Shown here one piece after another: positions 14,162 to 22,745 of a stretch of 26,991 bases of DNA; the stretch's first letter is position 1; each line of letters begins with the position of its first letter. This DNA is from an uncultured Oscillospiraceae bacterium (GTDB lineage Bacteria; Bacillota; Clostridia; Oscillospirales; Oscillospiraceae), in the NCBI GenBank assembly GCA_900762005.1, contig CAAFEV010000012.1, forward strand, positions 1 through 26,991, given 5' to 3'. The notes beneath the pieces are model-generated. The model was not told the DNA's origin, did not search any database, and saw nothing but the letters and a program-made list of their open reading frames with translations. The translations under genes were made by a program, and so were the position numbers.

Positions 14162-14784
14162 GTACAATCGAAGACGAGCTATTGGTAAAACGCGCCGCTG
14201 CCGGAAAGCAGGATGCCTTCGAGCAGTTGCTCACACGTTATCAGTCGCAAATCTACCGGCTGTGCTTCCGTATGGCGGGGAACGCCGATGATGCGCAGGA
14301 TCTGGCGCAGGAGTCGTTCATCAAGGCATGGCGCAATCTGCCGGGCTTCCGTTATGACTGTGCATTTTCCACATGGCTTTACCGTCTTACGTCGAACGTC
14401 TGTCTGGATTTTCTGCGTGCCAAGAAGCGGCGGCAGGTCATCTCTCTGACGGTGGAAAGCGAAGACGGCGAGGAAGCACTGCTGGATGTGCCGGACGTGC
14501 AGCCCTTGCCGGAGGAGCAGGTGCTCACCTGTGACGAGCGCAGCCGTCTGAGCCGTGCGATGTCGCTTTTGGAGCCGCAGCAGCGGCAGCTTTTGACCCT
14601 GCGCGTGGTTAACGACTTGAGCTATGCCGAAATCGCCTCCGCGTTGGAAATCAAAGAGGGGACGGTAAAATCCCGTCTTTCCCGGGCGCGTGAGGCTCTC
14701 AGAAAAAAATACGAAAAAATCGGGAACGAATCCACCGCCCCTGCGTCAAACAAGCAGAAGGGAGGTCGCAACAATGCCGTGTGA
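14158..14784 (+). CDS. ECF-type RNA polymerase sigma factor
   Basis: A 208-aa sigma-70 family protein with region 2 at about 20-88 (RYQSQIYRLCFRM, DDAQDLAQESFIKAWR, FSTWLYRLTSNVCLDFLR) and region 4 at about 129-190 (LEPQQRQLLTLRVVNDLSYAEIASALEIKEGTVKSR as helix-turn-helix). It lacks regions 1 and 3, as expected for the extracytoplasmic-function group (SigW/RpoE-like). Translation starts at GTG 14158, whose GTGA overlaps the dusB stop. The downstream gene is a zinc-finger anti-sigma factor, and its start lies inside the end of this gene. It probably recruits RNA polymerase to an envelope-stress regulon; no ECF-type promoter was recognised upstream of the operon. Confidence 0.92.
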   Translation: MSTIEDELLVKRAAAGKQDAFEQLLTRYQSQIYRLCFRMAGNADDAQDLAQESFIKAWRNLPGFRYDCAFSTWLYRLTSNVCLDFLRAKKRRQVISLTVESEDGEEALLDVPDVQPLPEEQVLTCDERSRLSRAMSLLEPQQRQLLTLRVVNDLSYAEIASALEIKEGTVKSRLSRAREALRKKYEKIGNESTAPASNKQKGGRNNAV

Positions 14785-15808
14785 TGTATACTTACCGCTG
14801 TTGAGCGGACATTTAGACAATCAAAACACCGAAACGGAAGAAAAGCGGTTGCAGGCGCACTTAAAAACCTGCAAGCATTGCCGCGTCCTTCTGAAGCAGT
14901 TGGAGGAAAATGACGCGCTTTTGTGCGTTACAACGCCCGAACCGCCGCAGGATTTCACACAACGGGTTTTAGCGCAGGTACACAAAGAGCCGCGCAAATC
15001 GCCGATGCGCCGCAAATGGATTTCTCTGGGCGGCGGAGCACTTGCCGCTGCCGCGCTATTGGTGTTGGTGCTGCTGCAAGTCGTGCCGACGGCGAAGGAC
15101 AAGACGGCAAACGAGTTTACCATGCAAACAGTTTCTGCCGTGCAGCCGCAGACGGATACAAACGAAGTACCCATGCTGTATGCGACAGGCGAACAGGATG
15201 CATACGCCAACACCTCTCCGAAATCTGTCAATAAGGATATGCTCCCCGGTGAGGAGCTGTATGCCGGGAACACCACCGGCGTGCCGCAGACCGTTGCCAT
15301 TCCGGAGCCTGCCACAGAACAGCAGGAAACTGCTGTGCAGACGCAGCCCACTGCCGCGCCGCCCACCGTTTCAGAGCCGCCTGCCGTCTCCGATCCGCCC
15401 GAAACCGCGCACCGCAGACCGCCGATTATCCACACCGACGAGCTTGCCGAAAAGGAACCGCTCTTAGTCATCTGGGGCACGAATTTACAGCTCCCGTCAG
15501 AGCTTTCTGAGTTGCTTCCCGCCGAGGTGCCGACCGCGCCCGCGCCGCCGGAAAGTCTGCAGCAACGCTTTTTAAACGCGCTGCCGCTGTTAAAGCGGGA
15601 GCTTGACAAGGACAGTCCGCTCTCGCAGCAGACGACCTATACGATTACCGCTTTCCGTGCGGATTACGAAGCACTCTCCCCGCTTATGGAGTCGCTGCTC
15701 GGGCACTACGAGCTTGCGGCGTATTATCCCGCCGTGCAGGACTTCACGCAGCTCACCGTGCTGTTCATCGGCATGACGCAGGAGAATTTGGATTATCCCA
15801 ATTTTTGA
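14774..15808 (+). CDS. Transmembrane zinc-finger anti-sigma factor
   Basis: A 344-aa single-pass membrane protein. The N-terminal cytoplasmic domain carries the ZAS motif H29-x3-C33-x2-C36 (HLKTCKHC), which clamps cognate ECF sigma factors. One transmembrane helix spans about 82-106, followed by a Pro/Thr/Ala/Gln-rich extracytoplasmic linker (about 110-240) and a C-terminal folded region (about 250-344) that I do not recognise. An AGGGAGG site sits 7 bases before the ATG at 14774, and the gene overlaps the sigma gene by 11 bases, the usual arrangement for a sigma/anti-sigma pair. The extracytoplasmic region is presumably the sensor; the signal is unknown. Confidence 0.85.
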   Translation: MPCDVYLPLLSGHLDNQNTETEEKRLQAHLKTCKHCRVLLKQLEENDALLCVTTPEPPQDFTQRVLAQVHKEPRKSPMRRKWISLGGGALAAAALLVLVLLQVVPTAKDKTANEFTMQTVSAVQPQTDTNEVPMLYATGEQDAYANTSPKSVNKDMLPGEELYAGNTTGVPQTVAIPEPATEQQETAVQTQPTAAPPTVSEPPAVSDPPETAHRRPPIIHTDELAEKEPLLVIWGTNLQLPSELSELLPAEVPTAPAPPESLQQRFLNALPLLKRELDKDSPLSQQTTYTITAFRADYEALSPLMESLLGHYELAAYYPAVQDFTQLTVLFIGMTQENLDYPNF

Positions 15809-15819
15809 TTTTTCGCATA

Positions 15820-15878
15820 AAAACGGCTTTTTTTCGCAGACTACCGCTGAGGTGTCGCTTGTGAAAAAGAGCCGTTTT
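15820..15878 (+). promoter_or_regulatory. Long hairpin over the M23 peptidase start codon
   Basis: Bases 15820-15837 can pair with 15861-15878 over 18 positions, with G-U pairs at 15829/15869 and 15836/15862. The core is AAAACGGCT...AGCCGTTTT. The 23-base loop holds the ribosome binding site (TGAGGTG, 15848-15854) and the GTG start codon is in the stem. The A-run before and TTTTATTCT after the stem also resemble an intrinsic terminator. It could end the sigma operon transcript, limit M23 translation, or both. Confidence 0.6.
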
Positions 15879-16844
15879 ATTCTGATCCTTTTACTGCTTG
15901 TGTGCCTGCTCATACCGCGCAGCAGTGCGCAGGAGGATATTCTGCACTGGGTGGATTTTGAGACGAGCTATGAAGCTCTGTCCGCCGCGCTGGAAATCGA
16001 TATTGTCTCGCAGGGCGAGGAACAGCCGCTGTCATGGATTGATCTGCTTGCGCTTGCCGCCACGCGCTGCGGCAGCAGTGACGTATCCGTAATGGCTGTG
16101 CGTGCGGCGGCGAAGGAGCTGCGCGGGAACGAGCTGCCGCAGCAGTTTCTCGGCAAGCAGTATAAATATTACGAATACTACCACCGGGCATTTGAAGCGG
16201 CGCTCGGCGGACTGGTCGGCAGCTTTGCCATTGAGGTCACGGACGAGGAGACCGGCGAAAAGCAGTGGGTCGCGTCCTATGGCATCAAGGCGTTTTCGCC
16301 GGTTGCCGCAGGCTACGGCTACAGCCACTATGCCGACTTCGGCAACCGCCGCAGCTACGGCTTTGCGCGGCGGCACTTAGGCAACGATCTGATGGGTGCG
16401 CTCGGCACGCCGATTATCGCGGTGGAATCCGGCACGGTTGAAGCACTCGGCTGGAACCAATACGGCGGCTGGCGCATCGGTATCCGCTCGGACGATACGC
16501 TGCGCTACTATTACTATGCCCATCTGCAAAAGGACAATCCCTACGCCGAGGGTCTTGCCCAGGGGCAGCACGTCTGTGCCGGGCAAGTCATCGGTTTTAT
16601 GGGCAGGACGGGCTACTCTGTGCGCGAGAACGTCAATCACATTGACACCGTGCACCTGCATTTCGGCATACAGCTGGTGTTTGACGAGAGCCAGAAAGAA
16701 TGCAACAGTGAAATCTGGGTGAACCCCTATGCCCTTGTGCGGCTGCTGTCGAGCCACCGCAGCTCCGTGCGCAGGAATCCCGACACAGGTGTGTGGGAGC
16801 GCGTATTCCCCTACCGCGATTTGGATACGGAATGCGTTTTTTGA
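15861..16844 (+). CDS. Secreted M23-family (LytM/lysostaphin-type) metallopeptidase
   Basis: A 327-aa exported peptidase-like protein. Residues 1-23 form a signal peptide (hydrophobic core ILILLLLVCLLIP, then RSSAQ). The LytM domain covers about 165-290: zinc ligands H172 and D176 in HLGND, H221 in YYAHL, and H265/H267 in HLHFG, so the active site is complete, together with the GTPIIAVESGTVEALG strand. It should cut peptidoglycan cross-bridges or stem peptides. The region 25-150 is not recognised. GTG at 15861 is preferred over GTG 15852, because the GAGGTG site overlaps 15852 and is six bases before 15861. It follows the anti-sigma gene by 52 bases and may be a target of, or be co-regulated with, the sigma factor. 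Confidence 0.87.
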   Translation: MKKSRFILILLLLVCLLIPRSSAQEDILHWVDFETSYEALSAALEIDIVSQGEEQPLSWIDLLALAATRCGSSDVSVMAVRAAAKELRGNELPQQFLGKQYKYYEYYHRAFEAALGGLVGSFAIEVTDEETGEKQWVASYGIKAFSPVAAGYGYSHYADFGNRRSYGFARRHLGNDLMGALGTPIIAVESGTVEALGWNQYGGWRIGIRSDDTLRYYYYAHLQKDNPYAEGLAQGQHVCAGQVIGFMGRTGYSVRENVNHIDTVHLHFGIQLVFDESQKECNSEIWVNPYALVRLLSSHRSSVRRNPDTGVWERVFPYRDLDTECVF

Positions 16845-16863
16845 CACTTTTTTGCGGCGGATA

Positions 16864-16892
16864 TTGTTTTACAACGGAATTTTCGGTATAAT
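16864..16892 (+). promoter_or_regulatory. Promoter of the three-gene nucleotidyltransferase/dehydrogenase/flavoprotein operon
   Basis: TTGTTT (16864-16869), a 17-base spacer and a perfect TATAAT (16887-16892). An AAGGAG site follows at 16911-16916 and the ATG is at 16925. Confidence 0.75.
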
Positions 16893-16924
16893 GGTAGTAT
16901 CTGACAGAAAAAGGAGCCACTGCC

Positions 16925-19900
16925 ATGCATCTGTCGCAGGAAAAATGTAACGCCTTACCCGACGGGCGGCTTGCCGCCCTGCTCGGCTCTTTGGAATATG
17001 CTCGTGAACGGCTTTGCACCGCTGTCTCTCAGGCGGTGCTGCCGCAGCTTGCGCAGCTTTCCGCGCCGCCGGAGGAGGGCTGGCTGAAAAGTCTGTATGC
17101 CGCACTGGTAAACGGGCTGTTCACCGACCCGGACTATACCGCGCCGCAGCCGGAAATCCAACAGGGTCATACCCTTTTGCTGTCCGCGCTGGAGTCGGCG
17201 TTTTCCTGCGAGCAGGCGGCGTATGACCCGCTGACGGACTTACAGCCGTTCGACCCTGCCCTGTGCGAGAGCAGCCGGGTACGGGCGCAGTATGCGCTTT
17301 TTGAGGCTGCGGTCCGTCAATCGCACTTCCTGTGTGCGCTGCGTCTGGGCCGGGAGCTGATGCCGTTTGACGCCGCCTCACACACCATCGGCGTGCGCAA
17401 CGTCGCGGTACATACCGCGCTTTTGGCGCGGGAGGCGGGACTGCCCGTGGATGTGCCTCTGGTCGCCGCCGCCGCGCTCTGCCACGACATCGGCAAGTTT
17501 GCCTGCCGTGGGGAGGATGCCAAGCGCATCCCCTTCTTACATTACTATTACACATGGCAATGGCTCACCGAGCGCGGCATGGAGGACATTGCCCATGTCT
17601 CCGCGAACCATTCGACTTGGGATTTGGAATTTGAGAATCTGCCGATAGAATCTCTGCTGCTGATTTACGCCGATTTCCGCGTGCGCGGAACGCGGGAGGA
17701 CGGGCGCGAGGCTGTGCGGATTTATTCACTTGCCGATGCCTACGGGATGATTCAGTCGAAGCTCTGTGACGTAACAGCCGCCAAGGCGATGCGCTATCGT
17801 CTGGTCTACAGCAAGCTGCGCGATTTCGAGGTATTCTTGCGCAGCAAGGGCGTGAGTGCGTCGCTTGCGAGTGAAGCTCTGCTGCCGCCGGAGAGCCGCG
17901 ATGTCGCGCTGCTCAGCGACGCACAGGCGGTCGAGGCTCTGCGCGAGCTGACCTTTGACAATAACATCAAGCTCATGCACACCATCAGCACCGATGCCTC
18001 GTTTGACCTGCTTTTGGAGCAGGCACGCGGCGAAAAAAACACGCAGCACGTGCGCACCTACCTGCGCCTGTTTGAGGAGTACAACACCTACATGACGCGC
18101 AGCAACAAGCAAAAGCTGCTGACCTTTCTGTATGAGCTGCTGATTTCGCCGGAGGGGGATGTACGCCGTGAAGCAGGTCGCATTATGGGGCAGCTGCTTG
18201 CCAACAGCGGTCCGAAGTACCGCAAGGAGCTGCCCTCTGCCGCACCGAAAACCGCGATGGCGCCGACGATGCTCGACCTGCTTGATGAATCCGTCGCGCT
18301 CTGGGAGCAGTACATTGAGCTATGCCTGCACCCCGACCACAAAATCGCACACAAGCACGCTCTGCGCATCTCGAACTCTCTGAAAACCATATGTGAAAGT
18401 CTGTTTACCGCCTGCGAACCCACCGATGCGCCGCAGATGGCGGTACCATTGTTTGCAACGCTGCCCAACCTGCCCGAGACGGATTGCTTTGTTATTTTCG
18501 ACTGTCTGTGCCACATACCGCCGGCATATATCTCCCCCGCGCTGTTTCAAACTGCCGAAACCGCGCTTTTGCGGATGATTTACAGCGGCACGCCGCGTTG
18601 GCAGCTGATTGCGCTGCGCTGCATCCGCCATCTGCGCTCCTGTGCGGGCGAGAATTTTCTGTCGCGTGCGCTGCGCGCCACCGAGGAGGAAACGCCTGCC
18701 GTCGCTTATCTGCGGATGCAGCTTTGCGGCTTCCGCCCGGAGTGTCCGCAGCCGCCCGGCCTGCTCTATCTGAGCAATCTGAAAAGCGCGGTTCACTGGA
18801 CAATCAAGGACGTACAGATTGATATGCTCTGTGCCGACGCGCTGAACCGCCCGGAGAACGCCTTCCACACGGCGATGCATCTGTCCAACCTGCTCTCGGT
18901 CAGTGAGCATCTGCCTGTGCGCGAGCACGCGGGAGATGCGCTCATCACGCTTTTAGACGCGCTGACCGTGGATCAGCGCAATGAAATTGCCGTCGATTTG
19001 ATGCGCGAGCTTGAAAACGGGCAGGAACAGATTGCGCGCTATATTCCGCTGTATCTCGGCAAGCTGCTCTGCTCCCTGCCCGAAAAGGAGACCGAGGAGG
19101 CGGTGGACACGCTTGAAGCACTGCTGCGTTCGGGTACCGTGCGGCCCGCCGACCCGGTGCTGCGCACGCTCGGCAGCGTGATTGCCGCGCTGCCGCAGGC
19201 GCGTGAGGAGCTGCTCGACCGCTGTCTCGGGCTGCTGCTGACCGGGATTGCACACTATCACTCCGCAATTCATCAAAACGCCCTGCGCGTGCTCTGCCAC
19301 GATATTCTGGCAAACGAGGCCCTTGCGCCGCAGGTGCGCGAGCGCTGCTTCGTGCGCGTGTGCAAGAAGCTGCCCGCTCTGTTGAGCGAGCCGATGCGCG
19401 GCAGACTGACCTTCTTCAACTGTGCCGCCATGCTCAACCACGTCTACCGCTATTGCGTGCGCCACGAGGTGGAGGTCGGCGCGTTTGACTTCCCGCCGGA
19501 GCGTCCGGTGGCATTTTTCCCCGGCACCTTTGACCCGTTTTCCGCGGGGCATAAGCAGATTGTGCAGGAAATCTGCGCACGCGGCTTTGAAATTTACCTT
19601 GCCGTGGATGAATTTTCATGGAGCAAGCGCACTCTGCCGAAGCTGCTGCGCCGCAAAATCACGCAGATGTCGATTGCAGACCGCTGGAACGCCTATCTCT
19701 TCCCCGACAATCTGCCGGTTAACATCGCCATGCCGCAGGATTTGGCGGCACTGCGCGCTCTGTTTCCGGGGCGCGAGGTCTATCTTGTCGCGGGCAGTGA
19801 TGTCATTCACAACGCCTCCGCCTATCAGACGCAAGTGCCCGGCGGCGCAAGCGATTTCAACCATATCATCGTCCGCCGCCCGGAAACGCAGGAGGCAGGT

Positions 19901-21535
19901 CTGCCGCCGGTTGACACACTTTTGCACGGTAAGCTGCTTTCCTTTGCCCTGCCCGAGCAGTTGGAGAGCATCAGCTCCACACGCATCCGGGAATTTATCG
20001 ACAAAAACTTAGATATCTCCGCCTTGGTAGACCCGATTGTGCAGGCGTATATCTATGAGTTCGGGCTTTATCTGCGCTCGCCGATGCTCAAGCACGTGCT
20101 TACGCCGCAGGAGTTCGTCTTTGCCACGCCGAAGGATGCCGACCTGCCGCCGGAGCTGTTTGAATTTCTGCGCACCGCCGCCGAGCCGTCTCTCGCCGCG
20201 CTCTGTTCACACAAGACAGGGCGTGTTGCTGGCTGGGCGTGCGGACATACGCTGAAAATCTCCGCGCTTTACGAGGAGCTGCATGATATTGAAAGCTGCT
20301 CTGCCGTGCGGCGTGTGACCTCCGGCAAGCTGCTGATGGTAGACCGCGTGGAGGCAGCGGACGGGCACTGTCTGCCCCTGCTCAATGAGCTTTTGGTGCG
20401 CAGCCTGTCCGACGACCACACCTATGCGCTCTGCCGCTGTGAGGACGGCGACGAAAAGCGCAAGGTGCTGCTGCAACAGCTCGGCTTTCTGCCCGTGGAG
20501 GGTGCGCAGTCGCTTTACTGTGTGGATATGCGTGCGCCGATGGCACTCATTCAGGACGTGCGTCTTTGCATCAAGCAGCCGCATCACGATGCCCCCGAGG
20601 TGCTTTCCGCGATTGAGGCCTCGCGTCCGCGTCTGCGCAAGGCACTGACGAGCCTGTATCCGGGAAAGCTGCTGCTCTGCTTTGACGCGGAGCTGCTCAA
20701 CCAGTCGCTGATGTTCAAGGTGCAGCAGCACAACCACGTGACAGGCACGCCCGGCAAGCATCTGGGCAAGCTGATGTGCGTGCCCTACGGCAAGATACTC
20801 TCCGACGAGATTGTGCCGAACACGGTGACAAAAACCCTGCACGCGGACAAGACCTTTGCGCCCGACGGCGGCAGCTTCTCCATCGTCGAGTATCCGGGCT
20901 ATGACTCTCTGCAAAATCAGGTACGTACCATCAAGGCGTTCCGCCGCCCGACGATTTTAGTCGATGATTTACTGCACAAGGGCTACCGCATCAACAAGCT
21001 GAACGCGATATTCGAGCAGGAGGACTTGGAAATCAGCCGTGTAATTGTCGGCATTCTCTCCGGCAGAGGGCGTGACCTTGCGCGGGCGCACGGGCGGAAG
21101 GTGGATTGCGAGTACTTCATTCCGAATTTGCACTATTGGGTGACGGAGAGTCTGCTCTATCCGTTTATCGGCGGCGACAGCGTTGCCGAGCGTCCGATGA
21201 GCGGACGGATGCTGCCCTCTGCGAATCTGATTTTACCCTACTTTTATCCACGTCATTTTGTCGGCACAAGCGATGCCGCCGTGCGTGAGCTGAGCCGCAC
21301 CGCCTTGGAAAACGCGATGGACATTCTCCGCGCCCTGGAGTCCGCGCATCAGCAGCTCTTCAGCACCGCCCTGCCGCTACGCAAGCTCGGCGAGGCAATC
21401 TCCTACCCGCGCCTGCCGGATCGTGGGCAGAGCCTGCAATATGACTTCAGCGTACCCGCCTCGTCCTATCTGGTGGACGATTTACTGCGGCTGGACCGCA
21501 TCCGTGCCGGAGGAGGTGCCGTCGATGGAGCTTAA
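16925..21535 (+). CDS. Giant fusion: HD phosphohydrolase, helical repeats, NadD-like nucleotidyltransferase, GNAT-like segment, phosphoribosyltransferase-like domain
   Basis: 1536 aa, soluble, no signal peptide. An unrecognised N-terminus leads to an HD domain at about 150-255 (H153, then the pair H187-D188 in CHDIGKF, H229 in NHSTWD, D250). Residues about 300-850 are helical and HEAT/ARM-like, with many Leu-rich helix pairs. A NadD-type nucleotidyltransferase spans about 860-1045: FFPGTFDPFSAGH (864-876) and ISSTRIREFI (1016-1025) are the two hallmark motifs of nicotinate-mononucleotide adenylyltransferase relatives. A GNAT-like helix-strand pattern covers about 1135-1190 (LLNELLVRSL, QLGFLPVEG). 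A phosphoribosyltransferase-like domain spans about 1240-1440, with the PRPP-loop-like ILVDDLLHKGYR (DD at 1346-1347). The next gene starts 11 bases before its stop. The domain calls for HD and nucleotidyltransferase are firm, for PRTase moderate, for GNAT weak. The overall function is unknown; synthesis or turnover of a nucleotide-type cofactor or ligand is inferred. Confidence 0.8.
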   Translation: MHLSQEKCNALPDGRLAALLGSLEYARERLCTAVSQAVLPQLAQLSAPPEEGWLKSLYAALVNGLFTDPDYTAPQPEIQQGHTLLLSALESAFSCEQAAYDPLTDLQPFDPALCESSRVRAQYALFEAAVRQSHFLCALRLGRELMPFDAASHTIGVRNVAVHTALLAREAGLPVDVPLVAAAALCHDIGKFACRGEDAKRIPFLHYYYTWQWLTERGMEDIAHVSANHSTWDLEFENLPIESLLLIYADFRVRGTREDGREAVRIYSLADAYGMIQSKLCDVTAAKAMRYRLVYSKLRDFEVFLRSKGVSASLASEALLPPESRDVALLSDAQAVEALRELTFDNNIKLMHTISTDASFDLLLEQARGEKNTQHVRTYLRLFEEYNTYMTRSNKQKLLTFLYELLISPEGDVRREAGRIMGQLLANSGPKYRKELPSAAPKTAMAPTMLDLLDESVALWEQYIELCLHPDHKIAHKHALRISNSLKTICESLFTACEPTDAPQMAVPLFATLPNLPETDCFVIFDCLCHIPPAYISPALFQTAETALLRMIYSGTPRWQLIALRCIRHLRSCAGENFLSRALRATEEETPAVAYLRMQLCGFRPECPQPPGLLYLSNLKSAVHWTIKDVQIDMLCADALNRPENAFHTAMHLSNLLSVSEHLPVREHAGDALITLLDALTVDQRNEIAVDLMRELENGQEQIARYIPLYLGKLLCSLPEKETEEAVDTLEALLRSGTVRPADPVLRTLGSVIAALPQAREELLDRCLGLLLTGIAHYHSAIHQNALRVLCHDILANEALAPQVRERCFVRVCKKLPALLSEPMRGRLTFFNCAAMLNHVYRYCVRHEVEVGAFDFPPERPVAFFPGTFDPFSAGHKQIVQEICARGFEIYLAVDEFSWSKRTLPKLLRRKITQMSIADRWNAYLFPDNLPVNIAMPQDLAALRALFPGREVYLVAGSDVIHNASAYQTQVPGGASDFNHIIVRRPETQEAGLPPVDTLLHGKLLSFALPEQLESISSTRIREFIDKNLDISALVDPIVQAYIYEFGLYLRSPMLKHVLTPQEFVFATPKDADLPPELFEFLRTAAEPSLAALCSHKTGRVAGWACGHTLKISALYEELHDIESCSAVRRVTSGKLLMVDRVEAADGHCLPLLNELLVRSLSDDHTYALCRCEDGDEKRKVLLQQLGFLPVEGAQSLYCVDMRAPMALIQDVRLCIKQPHHDAPEVLSAIEASRPRLRKALTSLYPGKLLLCFDAELLNQSLMFKVQQHNHVTGTPGKHLGKLMCVPYGKILSDEIVPNTVTKTLHADKTFAPDGGSFSIVEYPGYDSLQNQVRTIKAFRRPTILVDDLLHKGYRINKLNAIFEQEDLEISRVIVGILSGRGRDLARAHGRKVDCEYFIPNLHYWVTESLLYPFIGGDSVAERPMSGRMLPSANLILPYFYPRHFVGTSDAAVRELSRTALENAMDILRALESAHQQLFSTALPLRKLGEAISYPRLPDRGQSLQYDFSVPASSYLVDDLLRLDRIRAGGGAVDGA

Positions 21536-22745
21536 ACGCTATCACAGCTTCTGCCTGTGTTCCCTAGGCGGACGTTTCCCTGCGCAGGCCACGCCGGTTT
21601 CCGAACCCTTTGCGCCGCTCGTGCTTCTTGTCAATCGTCCGCCCCTGCGCTCCCGCGGCATTTTTGCCGTCACCTGCGTGGATGAGGCTCTGCAAGGCGA
21701 GGGCTGCTGCGCCCTTTTGTCCGCAGAGCGGCAGGCCGCGCCGGATTGGCTTCGGGCGTTCGTCGCCGCGCACGGCGCGACGGTGCTTAACACCGCCTTT
21801 CCGCGTGCCTTTGACGTGCTGCTGCACAAACGTCCCGAAACGGGACTAAGAGCGGTCATCGTCGGCTTAGGTGATGTGGGCGGCAGCCTGCTCACCGCGC
21901 TGAAGCTGCTCGGCGCAGAGTTTTCGGAGCTATCCGTCTATGACGCGAACGAAGCCCAATGCCTGCGCTACGAAGCGGAGCTGAACCAAGTGCTCTCCTT
22001 GCAGGATACGCCCCTGCCGCGTGTAACGCTGGCGGACAGGGCAACGCTGTTTGACTGCGACGTGTTTTTATTCACCGCCTCTCGCGGTGTGCCGCCCGTC
22101 GGCGCGGAGCAGACGGACGTGCGGATGGCGCAGTTCGCAAGAAACCGCGCGCTGCTGCGCGAGTATGCGGTCTTGGCAAGGCAGGCGCGGTTTTGCGGTC
22201 TGTTCTGTCAGGTTTCCGACCCGGTGGATGCCCTGAGCCGCGTCGCCTTTCTGGAGAGCAACCGCAACGCAGCGGGTGAGCTGGATCTTCAGGGCTTACT
22301 GCCGGAGCAGCTTCGCGGCTTCGGCTTGGGCGTGATGGCAGCGCGGGCTGCCTACTACGCCGCACGGGAGGGCATTGACTTTTCTGACGGGCGGGTCTAC
22401 GGCCCGCACGGCAGGGGCTTGGTCGTGGCAAACGCGCCGCTTGCCTATGACGCAGAGCTATCCGGGCAGCTGACCGCACTGACCGTGCAGGCAAATCTGG
22501 AAATCCGCGCGCTGGGCTTCAAGCCCTATCTTGCACCAGCACTCTCCTCTGCCGCAGTGAGTCTGCTGCGGCTGCTGCGCTCTCAGCCGTATTACGCGGC
22601 GGTGCCGATGGGCAGTGCTTTCTTCGGCTGCACCTGCCGTCAGACGGCGCACGGGCTTCTCACCGCGCGTGAGCCGCTGCATCCCGCGCTGTATGCGCGG
22701 ATTTGCGAAACGCACGCGGCACTGGAGGCGTTTTGCTATGATTGA
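21525..22745 (+). CDS. Divergent lactate/malate-dehydrogenase-like protein
   Basis: 406 aa. Residues 1-108 form an N-terminal extension that is not recognised. From about 109 the protein follows the LDH/MDH fold: Rossmann loop VIVGLGDVGG (111-120) with an acidic D140 at the end of strand 2 (prefers NAD over NADP in relatives), GVPPVGAEQTDVRMAQFARN matching the mobile-loop region, SDPVDALSRVAFL (231-243) matching the family NPVD motif, and GPHGR (293-297), whose H295 aligns with the catalytic His of GxHGD. The Asp after HG is Arg here, so the substrate probably differs from malate or lactate. The start at 21525 has GGAGGAGG 8 bases upstream and overlaps the preceding gene. It may oxidise or reduce a hydroxy acid in a pathway with its two neighbours. 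Confidence 0.75.
   Translation: MELKRYHSFCLCSLGGRFPAQATPVSEPFAPLVLLVNRPPLRSRGIFAVTCVDEALQGEGCCALLSAERQAAPDWLRAFVAAHGATVLNTAFPRAFDVLLHKRPETGLRAVIVGLGDVGGSLLTALKLLGAEFSELSVYDANEAQCLRYEAELNQVLSLQDTPLPRVTLADRATLFDCDVFLFTASRGVPPVGAEQTDVRMAQFARNRALLREYAVLARQARFCGLFCQVSDPVDALSRVAFLESNRNAAGELDLQGLLPEQLRGFGLGVMAARAAYYAAREGIDFSDGRVYGPHGRGLVVANAPLAYDAELSGQLTALTVQANLEIRALGFKPYLAPALSSAAVSLLRLLRSQPYYAAVPMGSAFFGCTCRQTAHGLLTAREPLHPALYARICETHAALEAFCYD

Noticed and set aside
14821..15609. 262-residue minus-strand frame opposite the anti-sigma gene
   Set aside because: Antisense to a gene with ZAS motif, membrane helix and good start; the Ser/Gly/Cys-rich translation is typical of a shadow.
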